The translations under genes were made by a program, and so were the position numbers. Shown here piece after piece: positions 34,253-45,964 of a stretch of 64,000 nt of DNA. This DNA is from Melampsora larici-populina 98AG31 (Eukaryota > Basidiomycota > Pucciniomycetes > Pucciniales > Melampsoraceae). The stretch covers positions 71,485 to 135,484 of the forward strand of contig NW_006768870.1 of assembly GCF_000204055.1 (NCBI RefSeq), read 5' to 3'. Numbering within the stretch: the first letter of the stretch is position 1; the number at the start of each line of letters is the position of its first letter. The notes beneath the pieces are model-generated. The model saw nothing but the letters and a program-made list of their open reading frames with translations. It ran no database searches and was not told where the DNA came from.

Positions 34253-34631
34253 GGGCCCGTTTGGCTGGAAACCAAATACGGTTTTTGGCCAAATACTCCA
34301 CCAAAGCCAAAAACCGTATTTGGCCAAATACGGTTTTTGGTTTTTAACAAAAAGAGCAGCGTTCGGCAACGGTCTTTGATCAAAACCAAAAACGGTTTTT
34401 GATCAAAAAATCTTCAATTTTGAAAAACAGCCCTGAGGCTGTTTTTGAGACCAAAAAGAGTTTTTGGGCTCATTTGCCCCTCCATTTTGATTTTTCATTG
34501 ACCGATTTGGTCGACTGTTTGGTAAACGAAAAAGCCGAATTTCGAGTTTTTCAATCTGCCCCTCAAAACAGGGGCAGATCGAAAAATCGTTTTTGTGTAA
34601 CGATTTTTTCGAAATCCAGCCGAACGGGCCC
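34253..34631. mobile_element. Harbinger-type MITE, TTA target duplication
   Basis: 379 bp. The ends GGGCCCGTTTGGCTGG and CCAGCCGAACGGGCCC are near-perfect complements, flanked by TTA (34250-34252 and 34632-34634). The interior repeats CGGTTTTTGG/CCAAAAACCG several times. The terminal GG(G)CCC-GTTTGG word resembles the MITE at 53407-54326 and common PIF/Harbinger MITE ends. Confidence 0.85.
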
Positions 34632-34634
34632 TTA

Positions 34635-34997
34635 TGTGTCTAGCAATTCATTCAAAGACAGGCTGGATGACTCCTTGTAAACCTCATGTGTACTTGACAC
34701 ACTTCTGCGAGTTTCAACAGCAAGGCTACATGATTTGACTTTCATCAAACCATATGGATCAACTTGAAAGAAGGGGCCAAAGAGGAAGACTGATGATACT
34801 CTTCAACTTTTCTCCAAAACTAAACTTTATGGTATGGTTTCCCGAGTTCAAAGATGAGTTCAAAGATTGGTCGATCAACTTTGAAACTGTAGTTCACATG
34901 ATTAAAGTTTCCTTAAAAGTTAAGATCAGCTGATACAGTTCTGGAAGTCATGTTTTTGAAACTGTAGTTTTACAAACTGATTTTGTTTTAATCGATT
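34635..34997. other. Spacer, no gene seen
   Basis: AT-rich sequence between a MITE and the MULE. No reading frame of interest. Confidence 0.35.
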
Positions 34998-35005
34998 TAA
35001 TTGAG

Positions 35006-37765
35006 GGATTGCGGTATCCGCACCTCCCCCCCCTTAGTAACCGTACCTCCCCCCCCACTTAGCAGGCCTTAAGATACCCCTAACAACCTGTATGTATATT
35101 TGAAATTAATCTTCAAATTTTCCAATCCTTTGACCTTGCAGGCGAGTGTGATCGCTTTCGCACACCTTTCCTCGCTCCGTTGTGATTTGAGAGCAATTCA
35201 GACGTTGGCACCCTTTGAGATCTTGTTTCTCTGGTTTGTTTTTGTTTTCACATTGGTGCACATCATCACACATTGTCACACATCACTCGCTCGATTTTCA
35301 GAACAATCGATAAACAGTTTTCCAGAAAGATTTTTACATATCTTTTGTTTGTGATTGTTCTTACACCTGCAGACTTTGGATGTGTCTCTCAATGAATCTT
35401 GAAAGTAATCTATGAACAAGTCTTTATGGGGTCTTTATTGCTTTGTAAACCAGGTCACATGGAATTAGATCTATCTGAAAATGTACATTGATGATCCACA
35501 AATTGAACTGAGATGAACTTTCCATATCACTGGGTCACATTCGACAGGTCCGTTTGTTATGACCTGTTTGATGACATTGGCTACATTGGGGTGCGGTTTC
35601 TTGGGCTTCTTGATGTTCAAATGCGCTTCGATCTCGCTTGGATTTGTTTAAAGCACCAACTGGTCGGCCACGAGAACGAATTGGAACCGGATCACTGACT
35701 GATGGAGTCGGATTAGATAGTATCAGTGCAAGTTGATTCTTTAAGACTGCTTGTCGGTTCGCTGGTAAAGTCGCATATTGGGTTTGAATGTTCTTGAGCA
35801 TGGTGTCAATCTCGATGTCCTGGAGTGGTTCAATAGGTGGTACAGTATATTCAAGTCGCCAATGAATGTCAAAGTGTTGAACCAGAAGCTTTTTGCTTGA
35901 TCCAATGAGCTCCTTTATAAAGTGTGCACAGGGTAAACCCTTCGATCCTGAAACTACATGTGTGCAGATCGAGTCGTTTTTCAACGACAGTGCTTGTCTG
36001 TACTGTTGATATACCTGAGCAGAGGGACAGATTAGTTATACAAACTCCAGAATAACAAGTGACAGGGAAAAGCAAATGGAAACACACCTGAAGCAATGCG
36101 TAGTGTGAGATCTTTCGATTTACCTCACTCCAGATATTACCTTTCAATCGATTTAAGATATGAGTGCGGTCATATTTTGTTTTCCAAGTTACTTTGTTTC
36201 GCTGTTGTTGACAAAGTAAAACTAACTTTTGGTACACTGTAGCCAGATCTCCAGTTGACATCAAAACCCATTGTTTAATTGAGGCATGTCCTCTTTCCAC
36301 GCGAGAGGTGACAGTATGCCCAAAGTGTTTGATATCCTTTGTCCAAGCGAGGACAAATTTTTCCTTGTGTATAACCCAAGTCTTTGTGATGTAATCGAAG
36401 GCTCTTGTGTGAATCTGTGTACTGAGTGTGTTGATATTCTGATTGAAAATCTCAGGGGAAAGAGAGTCGCATATTTGGTTCCACTTTGCCTTGAATTTCT
36501 TCCATTCTTCGTCGGTAAAGTATTTTTTGATGTTTGTTTGTATGTTTTTTTTGATATGCCACTTGCAGAGTAGGTGGTGCGAATGTGGGAGCACCCAATG
36601 CAAACTATTCATCAAGGCTAACTCTCGATCAGTCACAACAGCACTTATCTGTAGTATCTTTGAGCCCAAGAAGGCCTTCATCTGCTCTAAAATCCAAGTG
36701 TAATCTTCCTCTGTCTCTTGACGCATGAAACCAAAAGCTAGTGAGACGGACTTGTGGGTTGAAGAGACCCCCATTATGTGTAATAGAGGCATATTGAACC
36801 TGACACAGAATAAACCACATCAGCCTAAATAGTGTTGAATTGCAGTCAACTCAGAGATGGTAAATACCGATTGGTTTTGTAAGTCGAGTCCATCAGTAAT
36901 ACATCACCAGTCCAGAGATCCTGAGCAGAGGATGCACACACATTTGGAACCAAGAAAAGGCGACGTAACGAGTGGTCTGAATCAAGTTGGTATGCGTGGA
37001 AAACACCTTCATCCTTCAGCTCATCGAGTAGAGTTTCAAGTGATGAACGTCCATCCAAATGTTCAATACGATGTTTCTTAACCACATTGTAAATGTCTTG
37101 AGGTGTTGATATATTGTTTGGATCTGAATCTTTAAGGGTACTCAAGATAACTCGGGAGGCGGCGCCTGCCTTTGCCAATTGAATGACCTCAGTAGCCTGC
37201 TCCTTTGTGAGTCTCCTCGCGGCTGGGATTTCTTCAAAGTTCTTAGAAGGTTCGTGGTTTTGGTGTTCATTATTTGTGATCTTAAGTGTCCATTGATGTG
37301 TAGTTGTGTCGCGTAGAGCCTGAGCAGACCACAAACATCCCAGGAGGCGGGTGGAGGTTGTGCGTACATCGGAATCAGTTGTTCTAGGTTGACCTCCATG
37401 AGCACAGGCAAATACCCTCTTCCTTGCTGGCCCCTTGCCTTTCTGTGCAAAGATGGTCCGAGTGATTTTCAACCAGTATCCGTGGCTCTTTGTGTATTCT
37501 CGCAGGGAATCTTCAGCATCCTGGAGTGAGGGGTAGAGCATTGAAAGATTGAGATCCATGCCAGAAGGCTGAAGAGGTTGGACGAGCAATGATGAACTGA
37601 GCTGATGTAGGTGTTGAGAGGTTTTCAAAAAAGTAGCTTCCAGACCAGGTTGAATCCTTCCTTAAATTCAAATATACATACAGGTTGTTAGGGGTATCTT
37701 AAGGCCTGCTAAGTGGGGGGGGAGGTACGGTTACTAAGGGGGGGGAGGTGCGGATACCGCAATCC
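35006..37765. mobile_element. MULE with 98-bp TIRs and 8-bp target duplication TAATTGAG
   Basis: TIRs at 35006-35103 and 37668-37765 start GGATTGCGGTATCCGCACC and differ only by about one base in a C-run over roughly 98 bp. Each TIR holds two C8-C9 tracts (CCTCCCCCCCC). TAATTGAG occurs directly at 34998-35005 and 37766-37773. The body (2.76 kb) holds a single transposase gene with no seen stop. Near-identical TIRs and exact target duplication point to a recent insertion. Confidence 0.95.
35535..37628 (-). CDS. Mutator-like (MULE) transposase, apparently intact
   Basis: Three exons join in phase: 36868-37628, 36088-36799 and 35535-36014, giving about 650 aa. The N-terminal part is a FAR1/WRKY-GCM1-like DNA-binding region (SLREYTKSHGYWLKITRT ... 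RKRVFACAHGG ... TTHQWTLKITNNEHQNHEP). The MULE core shows Asp in DVLLMDSTYKTNR, FGFMRQETEEDYTWIL, Asp in AVVTDRELALMNSL followed by HHLLCKWHIKKNI, and Glu in TSRVERGHASIKQW. A SWIM-like segment (SKGLPCAHFIKEL) and a CCHC zinc knuckle (CSQCHQTGHNKRTC) finish the protein; between them is an AT-hook-like RSRGRPVGALNKS. All expected catalytic residues are present. It acts in the nucleus on the long TIRs flanking it. Confidence 0.93.
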
Positions 37766-37988
37766 TAATTGAGTAATCTGTTTGGTTCCTTTCCTTGTCA
37801 CTTGCTGAGGATTGATCTGAATTCCTTATCAACTTTTACTTTCGACTTACGCCTACGACTTCAATCTCATCAAACGAGCTCATCTCAATCAATCAGAAAC
37901 CTTCAAAGTGCTTACCTCGAGCGACAAAGATAGTTTAGTTTTCTTTCTAACATTATTGAATGTGGTGGATTACGATTCTTAAAGTGAT

Positions 37989-39021
37989 ATGGATCGAAAT
38001 CCAACTGAATTGATAGAGCCATATGGTCAGTCACTTTCTCTCTTATTTTCCCTTCTTATCAATATCAAGCACTGATCATTCTGAATACATTTTCTTATGT
38101 AGACTTTTTACTCAAATTCATTGGTTAGTTTGATCACCTTCCTTATCTCTTATCTGCAAAACCATCTTATTGACTTTACTTTTCAATCATATATCAGTCA
38201 TAGGCGAATCAGGTACCGGGAAATCTTCATTACTTTATCATTTCTTAAGATCTCAACCTCGTCATCCATCTCCTCATACAATAGGAGTCGAATTTTCTTC
38301 TACGATCTTATCATTACCTTCAGCTTCTTCTTCATCATCTTCTTCAAGTTCACATCCTACTTGTCGTATGAAACTGCAACTTTGGGATACAGCTGGTCAA
38401 GAAAGGTTTAGAAGTGTCACTCGTAATTATTATCGTGGTGCGGCTGGTGCGATTTTAGTTTACGATATTTCTGAGTTAGTACTACCTTTGAATCATCTTC
38501 AATTTCACACAAAGCTTGATTCAATCAACTTTTGAATTCAAATCTGATTCGATCATTCTCTTCATCTTTGCTATAAACAAAATCATAGTCGATCAACATT
38601 TTCAAGTTTATCATCTTGGTTAACAGACGCAAGAGCCTTAGCATCACCACATTTAGTAGTAGTCTTAGTAGGAAACAAAGTAGATTTAGAAGAAGAGAAT
38701 CGACAAGTAGGAGAATTAGAAGCATCAGATTGGGCTAAATCACATGACTGTTTATTTTTAGAAACTTCTTCTTTAACAGGCGAATCGGTTTCATCTCCTT
38801 TTTTATTACTTACTAGATCTATTCTTTTGTCAATTGAATCTGGTAGGATTGATCCTGATCGGAATGGTTCAGGTATTAGTTATGGTGAAAGAGCTTTGAA
38901 GAGAGTTTCTTCTTGGGGTGCAGGGTCGGGTGACGGGTTTGAACTTTCTGGTGGGAATGGAATCGGGTTTAGTGGAAAGAAAGTTTTAAGAATGGTTGGA
39001 TTAAAAGGAAAATGTTGTTAA
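37989..39021 (+). CDS. Rab4-like small GTPase
   Basis: Four exons in phase: 37989-38025, 38103-38123, 38198-38474 and 38589-39021, giving 255 aa. The P-loop is [11 protein letters not shown], switch I TIGVEFSS, switch [24 protein letters not shown], then the guanine-binding motifs GNKVDLE and ETSSLTGE, and a C-terminal KGKCC for double geranylgeranylation. This order and the [14 protein letters not shown] segment fit the Rab2/4/14 group, with Rab4 most likely; a role in early endosome recycling follows from the family. Odd feature: a run of nine Ser ([17 protein letters not shown]) is inserted in the loop between switch I and switch II, lengthening the domain. A MULE ends 224 bp upstream of the ATG, so its promoter or 5' UTR was probably rearranged. 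Single-copy housekeeping gene in appearance. Confidence 0.93.
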
Positions 39022-41802
39022 GATCCTTTGATTTTCTGATCATCGTCTCTTTCAATTCTCTTTTCGAGTTTCTATTCTTGTTGGTTTTGGTTTGATTTTG
39101 GATAAGGGTTTTTTTTTCTTTGGTCATGATGAAGTTTACAAATTATCTGCATGGTGGTTTTAATTCCTCTTCTTCTTTTTCATCTTCTTTTCAAGCTCAT
39201 GAATGAATTTCTTTCAATTAATTGTTGTTATGTGTGTATAATAATACATTTTCATTATATCAATATCCAAACTCACTTTCAGTTATATCTTTTTTTTCAA
39301 TATCATCAAGCATTGTTTTTTGCAAAAGATTTAAAAGCTCTTACAAGTTATTAAACATAATTTATTTACACATCTCTTGCCAACCAGTGATTGGGGAACC
39401 AGAGTGATAGTTGATGTGAGTAACAAACTGGATGATATAATCAGTAAAGTGCGTCCAATAATCAATTTAGGTTTGAGCTCACAACACAATATTATTCCCT
39501 GTGAGTTCTTTGATTCCCAAACATGTTGTTCACACAAATATGTACCAGCCAGATTGTGTTGGTGGGACTATCCAATGTATCCTTGGATGATCACTGCATG
39601 AAATGAAGAGCAAGGGGCTGACCAAAGGATTGTTATGACTCATCACAATTACTGTATTTGACTACCTTTACCTTGAATACTGGACTCTAAGCCTTTCCAA
39701 GGAGATCATGATGGTAATGAAGTACCCTTACTCATGGTCATACAAGTCAACTTTGAATGCTATCTGTTTATCAAAGAGTTCAGAAATTGTCCATTTACAC
39801 CTCTGTGCAAAAAAGAAGATTCTTGATTCAAAATCAACAGCTTGATCTCACTGTGAAATTGATTGATAAGCTTGGAATGGAGACAATGCCTAAGTATGCC
39901 TAGGGGATGCTCAAGGTGGAAAAACAGCATCTCTTTATGAAGAGCTTTTACCAAGGAGCCTGCAACTTAGATACAACAGTCACCAGATGCCTTATCTCAC
40001 CAATCACAATCCTCGGAAGATCCCTACAGGAAGCCCTAACTTTGATGTATGTTAATATATTACATGTCCAATATAGCACTCCCTCTGATTGTAAAAGACA
40101 TACCACAATGAAATCATATTCTGGAAATTGTACTTGAAATCCAGTTTTATCAAACAAGTCATCTAAAATGAATCAGTTATATGTTGGATATTGAGAAAGA
40201 ATGAAATAGTTGAAAATTTGAGTTGTTAACTGGATTTAACACAGCAAGATCTTTTGTTTTTCAGTGGTCAATTTTGAAATGTAATCTTTCCTAAAGGAGG
40301 TAAAAAATCATCATTTTTTCTGCATGTCCAACATATAATGTTGTAAGTAAATTTTGGAAAGTTGTAGTTTGCAAAACAAATTCCCCATTCATCCCTAATA
40401 TAGTTTTTCTTTGAATGATTGTCATCTAGACAATGGAATTTGTAAAGACTTCACAATCCAAACAATATGGTTTTCCACCTATGTCAGTCATGGAATTCTG
40501 TTATGGTATTCACACATCTTGCAAGTAAAAGAAGCCTGATAAACCATCCAGATATCAAGTAACACTTTTCACTGGATTCCTTCATCAAGATTCACAGAAA
40601 GCATAGTATGTAGAGTGTTGGAACCAATTCAAATCTTTGTAAGACAAGAAACTCAAATAGGTAATACAAAAGAGAAACAGTCTTGTTACAAATGGGAAAA
40701 AAGGTCACTTTTGAAGTCCCTGGTGTTATAAGATTTAGTGTGATGTAAATTCATGCAGAAGTCTCCAGGACTTGTTCAATATTTGTGTGCTTGGTTTCCA
40801 TGTACTTCATTACCTTTGGCCTTTTTGTTGTTCAAGTTGGATATGTGGTTGGCATGAGAAGTGTCAGAAGAGGCAAGCTAATGGTGGCCCAGTGACTGTA
40901 CCAGTGGCAAGTAGTGTAGTGTAGCGAAGCACTTCTATGCTACCAATTACAAATTGTTTTAGCAGAAAGGGAGCTGTAGTACCCCCAAAACCCAACCCCT
41001 AAAATAAGAATCAAAACAGTATCATATAAGTGCAGATTTGTTTTGTAACTTCACATCACTTCTATACATTAAATTTCTTTGCAATCTCAGTCTGGTTTTG
41101 TTTTTTAAGGTTGGTCTATGCCATTTAATCTATCTCTTTGATTTGGACTTGCAGAGTAGCAGAGGTCCACAATTTCTTGCTGTGCTATCACAGGATGTAT
41201 CAAAATTTGATTTTTGGATCACTCTTTTACAAGCTTCAATTTCCTATATGTACCATCTGTTGATCTCTTGATTTCTTTATAAAATGACATATTTCTCAAG
41301 AATTATGCCAAGCTATTTGACAGGACCACATGGATTGTACTCAAAGTTTTTAAGTCCAAAGTGAGGAAGCAGAAGCTTGAAAGAAGGTTTCTGGAAAATT
41401 TTCTTCCAGGAAAACTTTGTTTTGTCACTTGGCATTCTACCACAGTGTTTGTTTCCAGCCTCACAGCTGACCCATTTCTTACACTTCACACCTTTATACA
41501 CTTTGAGACCACAACAGTTGTGAAATCAAGCATTGATAATATTGCATGTAGAGATTCTTGTGGTTGTGGCACCCAAACAACAAAACTCAATAGCAATTAA
41601 AATGTCTACAAGATTCATGATCTGGCCCAATATCATTTAAAGACCTGTGTTGGATTAGAGTCTTACAAAATTCAGTTTTAAAATAAATTCCATACTATTA
41701 CAATACTACCTTGATGTTGAGAAGAGAAAAACCAATATTGTGAATATGGTGGTATTGAACTATTGGAATACTTGTCCGTTGAAGAATGAAAGTATAGTTC
41801 TA
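39022..41802. other. AT-rich spacer with relics of the secreted-protein segment
   Basis: No supported gene. The stretch at about 39896-39970 (TGCCTAGGGGATGCTCAAG ... TTTTACCAAGGAGCCTGCA) matches 44730-44800, which lies downstream of the second small secreted-protein gene, and a TTGTGGTTGTGGCACC block at 41560 matches 45215 and 62230. This is therefore the diverged 3' flank of the duplicated segment that carries the gene at 41803-42120. Confidence 0.5.
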
Positions 41803-42120
41803 TCAAGAACTTGAAGATTTACTGAATTTGACACATTCTCTTGTTATAGCATCTATACCGTGAAGGCATTTCACTTCAAGGAGATCATCTAATAGTTTAG
41901 GATCCGAGTGTTTTCTTTGCCTATTTCGATATTCCTTAAATTCATTTTGCCTTCTCAAATAATCAGTGATAATGTCGCGTTCTTGTAGTTGTGTTGAAGA
42001 TCCGGAAATTTCGGAATTTGTAACACGTTGATATTGTTGGTATGGAATGGCCAATATGTTGAATGAAATTGTTGAGATAACAAAGGAAGTGATGACAAAC
42101 AAATTGAGTCTGGGGGCCAT
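41803..42120 (-). CDS. Small secreted protein, paralogue 1 of 3
   Basis: 105 aa if started at MAPRLNLFVITSF, the Met that lines up with the starts of paralogues 2 and 3; the frame is open for 14 further codons upstream. A hydrophobic signal (LNLFVITSFVISTISFNILA) ends before IPYQQYQ. A charged helical middle follows, then the hallmark C-terminus CLHGIDAITREC with a further KFSKSSSS tail. Only two Cys remain in the mature part, ten residues apart. No known domain. The gene is unique to this repeated segment; paralogues are at 45581-45964 and 62660-62998. Likely extracellular; effector role is inference. Confidence 0.7.
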   Translation of the reverse strand: MAPRLNLFVITSFVISTISFNILAIPYQQYQRVTNSEISGSSTQLQERDIITDYLRRQNEFKEYRNRQRKHSDPKLLDDLLEVKCLHGIDAITRECVKFSKSSSS

Positions 42121-42740
42121 GATCTGACTCATAAAAATGGAAATTGGAATACCAAAACTCAAATGATCGGTGAATAATGAAGAACTGTTATACGGAAGAA
42201 CATTCCGATGGACTCATGGGGAGTGTCTAAAACTTCAGATGCAATGTGCGGTTGTTGAAAGCCGGAGTGAAGATAAATGACAGGATTGTGAGCGCCTGGA
42301 TACTAAGAATCAGATGGGAAAGGATGGGACGTATACCACGGAAGACAATGGAGAGTGTTATGAGACAAAGCAATTCAGTGTCATCATCTTGAAACATGAG
42401 GGGCCAATAAAGTCTACAAGAAAGGTGTTTATTTTTGGATCTGACTCACACTTGAATAAGAGGATGGTATAGATCGGCGAAACCACGCATGGTCTTGACT
42501 TACCAAAACACGAGTATCCATTGACTTAAGTTATAAGTAGCCAGGAATCTGGAGTGAGAACTACTCACCTCGATGAGCCGATTCATCCAGTCAAGCGGGT
42601 GTGGTCACAGCGAGTGAGCAGTAACCCGGTCGAGCACAAAGATGCGACAAACTCCTGTTGTTTGGATGACCTCGGTCTCCAAGACTTGCATTGATTATTC
42701 CTCAAATATACTCATGAGATTGTGATACGCACGAATCTGC
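42121..42740. repeat. Shared upstream block of the secreted-protein family, copy 1
   Basis: Matches 45965-46620 and 63041-63660 in order: an AACATTCCGATGGACTC-like block, GGATCCAATGTGCGGT-like block, TCTACAAGAAAGGTG, and a far block with CCTCGGTCTCCAACTC / GACCTCGGTCTCCAAG. It probably contains the promoter of the gene at 41803-42120. A fourth relic of the far part is at about 60060-60200. Confidence 0.65.
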
Positions 42741-43386
42741 CCGTCGCAACGCGTTGGACAGAAGGCGATGACATCTGACATCTCATCCCTGGTACAAGAA
42801 ATAGCACACATTCAAGTTATCCTGTCATTCTTTCATTGCAAGAGGATCAGTCTTACAAGGGTCAAATACAACTCAGGCATAAGCTTCAAATTTGATGGTT
42901 GCTGGGGGGTTTGCAGCCCCCTTCGGGAGAGACTGGTTTTGAAATGTTGTTGATTCATCTGCTTGTAACTAGTTCTGCGTTGAGAATTTGATTCATTTGT
43001 TTATACCTAGTTCTCCGTTGAGAATTGGATAAATGAGCAGATGATTGAAAATTAGGAAATTGGAATCCAATTCTTCAAAACATCCTTTGATTGGGATTCC
43101 ACAATCTTTATTCTCGTAAAAGATTGAAAAGATTGGAGTTTGATCAATCACTGAATGTAATCTTTCCTTTTTGGTCTGTAGTTCAAAGTTTTGTCTCTCA
43201 TACCACTGTTTCTGTTCAATTCGGTTCAAGATTGGTTTCCTGAGATCTGTGATTCGGAATCGAGAGTCGGATAGCTCTTATTTTGAATTTGTTCATTTGT
43301 TGGGATTTGCTTGCGAAAATGCATAGATTCTATTGTGATGGATGAGTAATTGTTTGTGAAGAAATCTTCATCATACATTTTGATCA

Positions 43387-44188
43387 TCAATAGATCACGC
43401 GTGCTTTCAATTCCCATCCGATTACACCTTGTTTTATTTGATTCGAAAATTGATGATGATGTTGATGATGATGAGAAGTTGAAGAAGGTAACCAAGACGG
43501 TCTAGATCGATGTAATTGACCAGCAAGATGATGAGCAAGAGCGTTCGAATGACAATAAATGATTTGATGACGAGTGATTGAGGGAGTTTTAGATTGAATG
43601 GGATTTATTGAACCAGGCCAAGGAAATGAGTAACAAGGTTGAGGATTAATGATTGAGTGACCAAAATGAGACAAAGATTGGATGACATGTTGAGGTGAAA
43701 GCTTGCTCGGGATACCATCTAATAAAACAGCTTTACCTGAAAAAGGATTAGGTGCGTTTAAGATAGGATAAAGTGATTTTAATGCATAATAAGTCGACGT
43801 TGATTTTGATGGATTTGTAAACTTTAGATTTGAAGTTGAATTAAAATTGGAAAACGTTGATATTAGATTTGAATGAGTCGGCAAAGTTTCAATCGAGATG
43901 GTGGAGTTTATTCTGAAGAAAATTAAACAATTGATCGAACTCCAATTCTTAGGCTCCAAGATCGGAAACACTGAAGAAACCAAAAAAGACACATAATCAA
44001 AGTCAGCTATAATCATGAATGGATACCAATCTACACAAAAGTATTTCAACGAAAAGTGATTTACCATCAATGAAATCGTTCTGATTTGAAAGTTTTGATT
44101 TTAAACTGATTGGAATAGTAGTGATCGGTAAAGAACAAACCGATGTGATGGCTAATTGTTTAGCATGATTAAAATAATAAATACTCAT
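43387..44188 (-). CDS. Conserved-looking small protein, possible RRM-like fold
   Basis: Two exons in phase: 44065-44188 and 43387-43970 (intron GTAAAT...TTCTTCAG), giving 235 aa. The N-terminal exon is basic and hydroxylated (LPITTIPISLKSKLSNQ), which might be a mitochondrial presequence. The central part has GKAVLLDGIPSKLSPQHVIQ, resembling an RNP2-type strand and following helix, and later RHQIIYCHSNALAHHLAGQL, resembling RNP1-side topology. It ends VIGWELKARVIY. A His-rich loop (SHHHQHHHQ) precedes the last strand. RRM assignment is tentative; no specific orthologue is recognised. It is not transposon-like and sits between secreted-protein copies 1 and 2. Confidence 0.55.
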
Positions 44189-45580
44189 ATTATAACTTTC
44201 TCAAAGTTGTGGTATAAGAATTGGTCTTTATCGGATGTCTTGCCTGATAGTGATACTTGAATCACTGAACTTCATTGAAAAGTATCAGCTAAACTTCCAG
44301 AGTCACCTCCGACCCTGCGCCTGATTTATGTATGACATCAAGATCGTGAATTAATCTTCGCTGTGGCTATGCAGTTCAAATTATCTAGGTCCTATACCTT
44401 GATTTGGCAATCGTGACCGGAAAGGCGGAGGAAACGAAGGATAGGAAAGAAACGATAAGATACGATTGATGGTCATCAGGTTCCAACCTGTTCAAACTCA
44501 ATCCTTCCGAGTCGAGTGAACCTAGGTCAGATAACCCAGGGCCTGTAACGCATGCCTGACCTCTGTGACATCCTGGCACATCAATTTCGGGGACTGGGAT
44601 ATTTTGGTTCTGTCACACAGTCACTGTGGTCAAGCTCAAGCTACAATTCAACGCTTGATGTTGAGAAGAACTTGAAAAATGAATACACCATATAGGAATG
44701 GAAGTGTGGCCCACTCATGCCTAGAGAGTCCTTAAGAGGAATGAATAGCACTTTATCAGTGAAAGGCTTCCACCAAAGGGCCTGCAGGCGAAGTAAGGCC
44801 AATGCCCAAAGTCACCCATTTGAACATAGACATAGAAATGTTTGAAGAGTCCAGCAAAAACTTTCACTCTGATCTACCATTTTACTTGTCCAGACTTTCA
44901 GACCGTACTCTGAGGCGTAGAGTCTGGATTTTGTAACCACCTGGGGGCGTACTACTACCACCGCTGTAACTCTGAGCTCGAGAAATCAGAAACTGGACTC
45001 CACGGGCAGCTTTCAACGGATTTACTGGTTGACTATCAAGATTTAGATTTTCACCCACAGACAAGATCTAGCAGTCATCTTTTCTTGTACCTCAAATGTA
45101 GTGGGGTCTGATCCAGAATTTTCATTCTTGAGTAAAGATGTTTATATGGACCATCCAACAAAAGATTTATCTAATATGGACAGTCGTTAAATCAAACATT
45201 GACATCAAGCTTGAGATTTCTGTGGTTGTGGTAACTGAGCATCAGAATTGGCGTTTCATGATCCACATGTCGGATTTGACTGTCGCCAATTTCAATTTTG
45301 AATTTGAAAGATTAAGCAATATTGTCCATAGCATTTAGTTGTACATACAAGCAGGATGGATTTTACATCAGAATAAATTGATGTATATACAACATATGTG
45401 TGCTTTGTTTACCAAAACTACCTTAGAGTATTGATTTTTACAGCGTTAAATTCTATCACAGTAGAATTGTCCTCATCAAAGGTATGGGTGATAATTGATA
45501 AGCTTTTTTTACCTGTTGAGATACTTTTATTTTGAAGAATTGAAATCAGGTGGTATCAGATCTTGAAGAATTACTGGATT
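44189..45580. other. Spacer; 3' flank of secreted-protein copy 2
   Basis: No supported gene. 45040-45560 matches 62095-62650 (GGTCCAGAATTTTCATTCTT block, a TGTGGTTGTGG block, a CTACCTTAGAGT-TTGATTTTT block) and marks the shared downstream half of the duplicated segment. Confidence 0.5.
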
Positions 45581-45964
45581 TTATAGGCATCTTCCAGTTG
45601 TGGGATCTATACCGCGAACACATTCTGTTCGAAGATCGTCCTCCAGTACTTTGGTATCTCTTTGGTTATTTTCCTTCTCTCCAGATTTGTTGATTTCCCG
45701 ATCCGTGCGTAGATCTTCCCTCTCTTGAGATGTATTGATTTCACGATTCCTTGCGAGGGTCTGTTTTACGAAGTCGGAAGTCAGATAGGCGGTTGCAATG
45801 ACTGCGCGTTTTTGGAGTTGGGTTGAAGATTCGGAAGTTGCAGAATATGTACCGAGTTGAGACTTATGTGGATATGGAAGAGCTAATACATTGGAGGAGA
45901 AGTTTATGAAGAATACGCAAGTAACCAAAAACAAGTCGAGTTTCCCTGAAGCTCTGATATGCAT
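45581..45964 (-). CDS. Small secreted protein, paralogue 2 of 3
   Basis: 127 aa from MHIRASGKLDLFL. The signal peptide runs to about SSNVLA, before LPYPHKSQLG. Next is a SSTQLQKRAVIATAYLT block with a KR pair that could be a Kex2-type cleavage site, then a charged region with imperfect repeats of N-x-S-x-E-R/K-E (NTSQEREDL, NKSGEKEN). It ends in TECVRGIDPTTGRCL. The mature part has two Cys, ten residues apart. The closest relative in the window is 62660-62998 (shared PYPH-SQLG, SST-LQK, ATAYLT/ASAYLT and GID-TTGRCL). No known domain; presumed extracellular. Confidence 0.8.
   Translation of the reverse strand: MHIRASGKLDLFLVTCVFFINFSSNVLALPYPHKSQLGTYSATSESSTQLQKRAVIATAYLTSDFVKQTLARNREINTSQEREDLRTDREINKSGEKENNQRDTKVLEDDLRTECVRGIDPTTGRCL

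Noticed and set aside
44882..45064. Short minus-strand frame in the 3' flank of secreted-protein copy 2
   Set aside because: No signal peptide or domain, and the matching flank of copy 3 does not preserve the frame.
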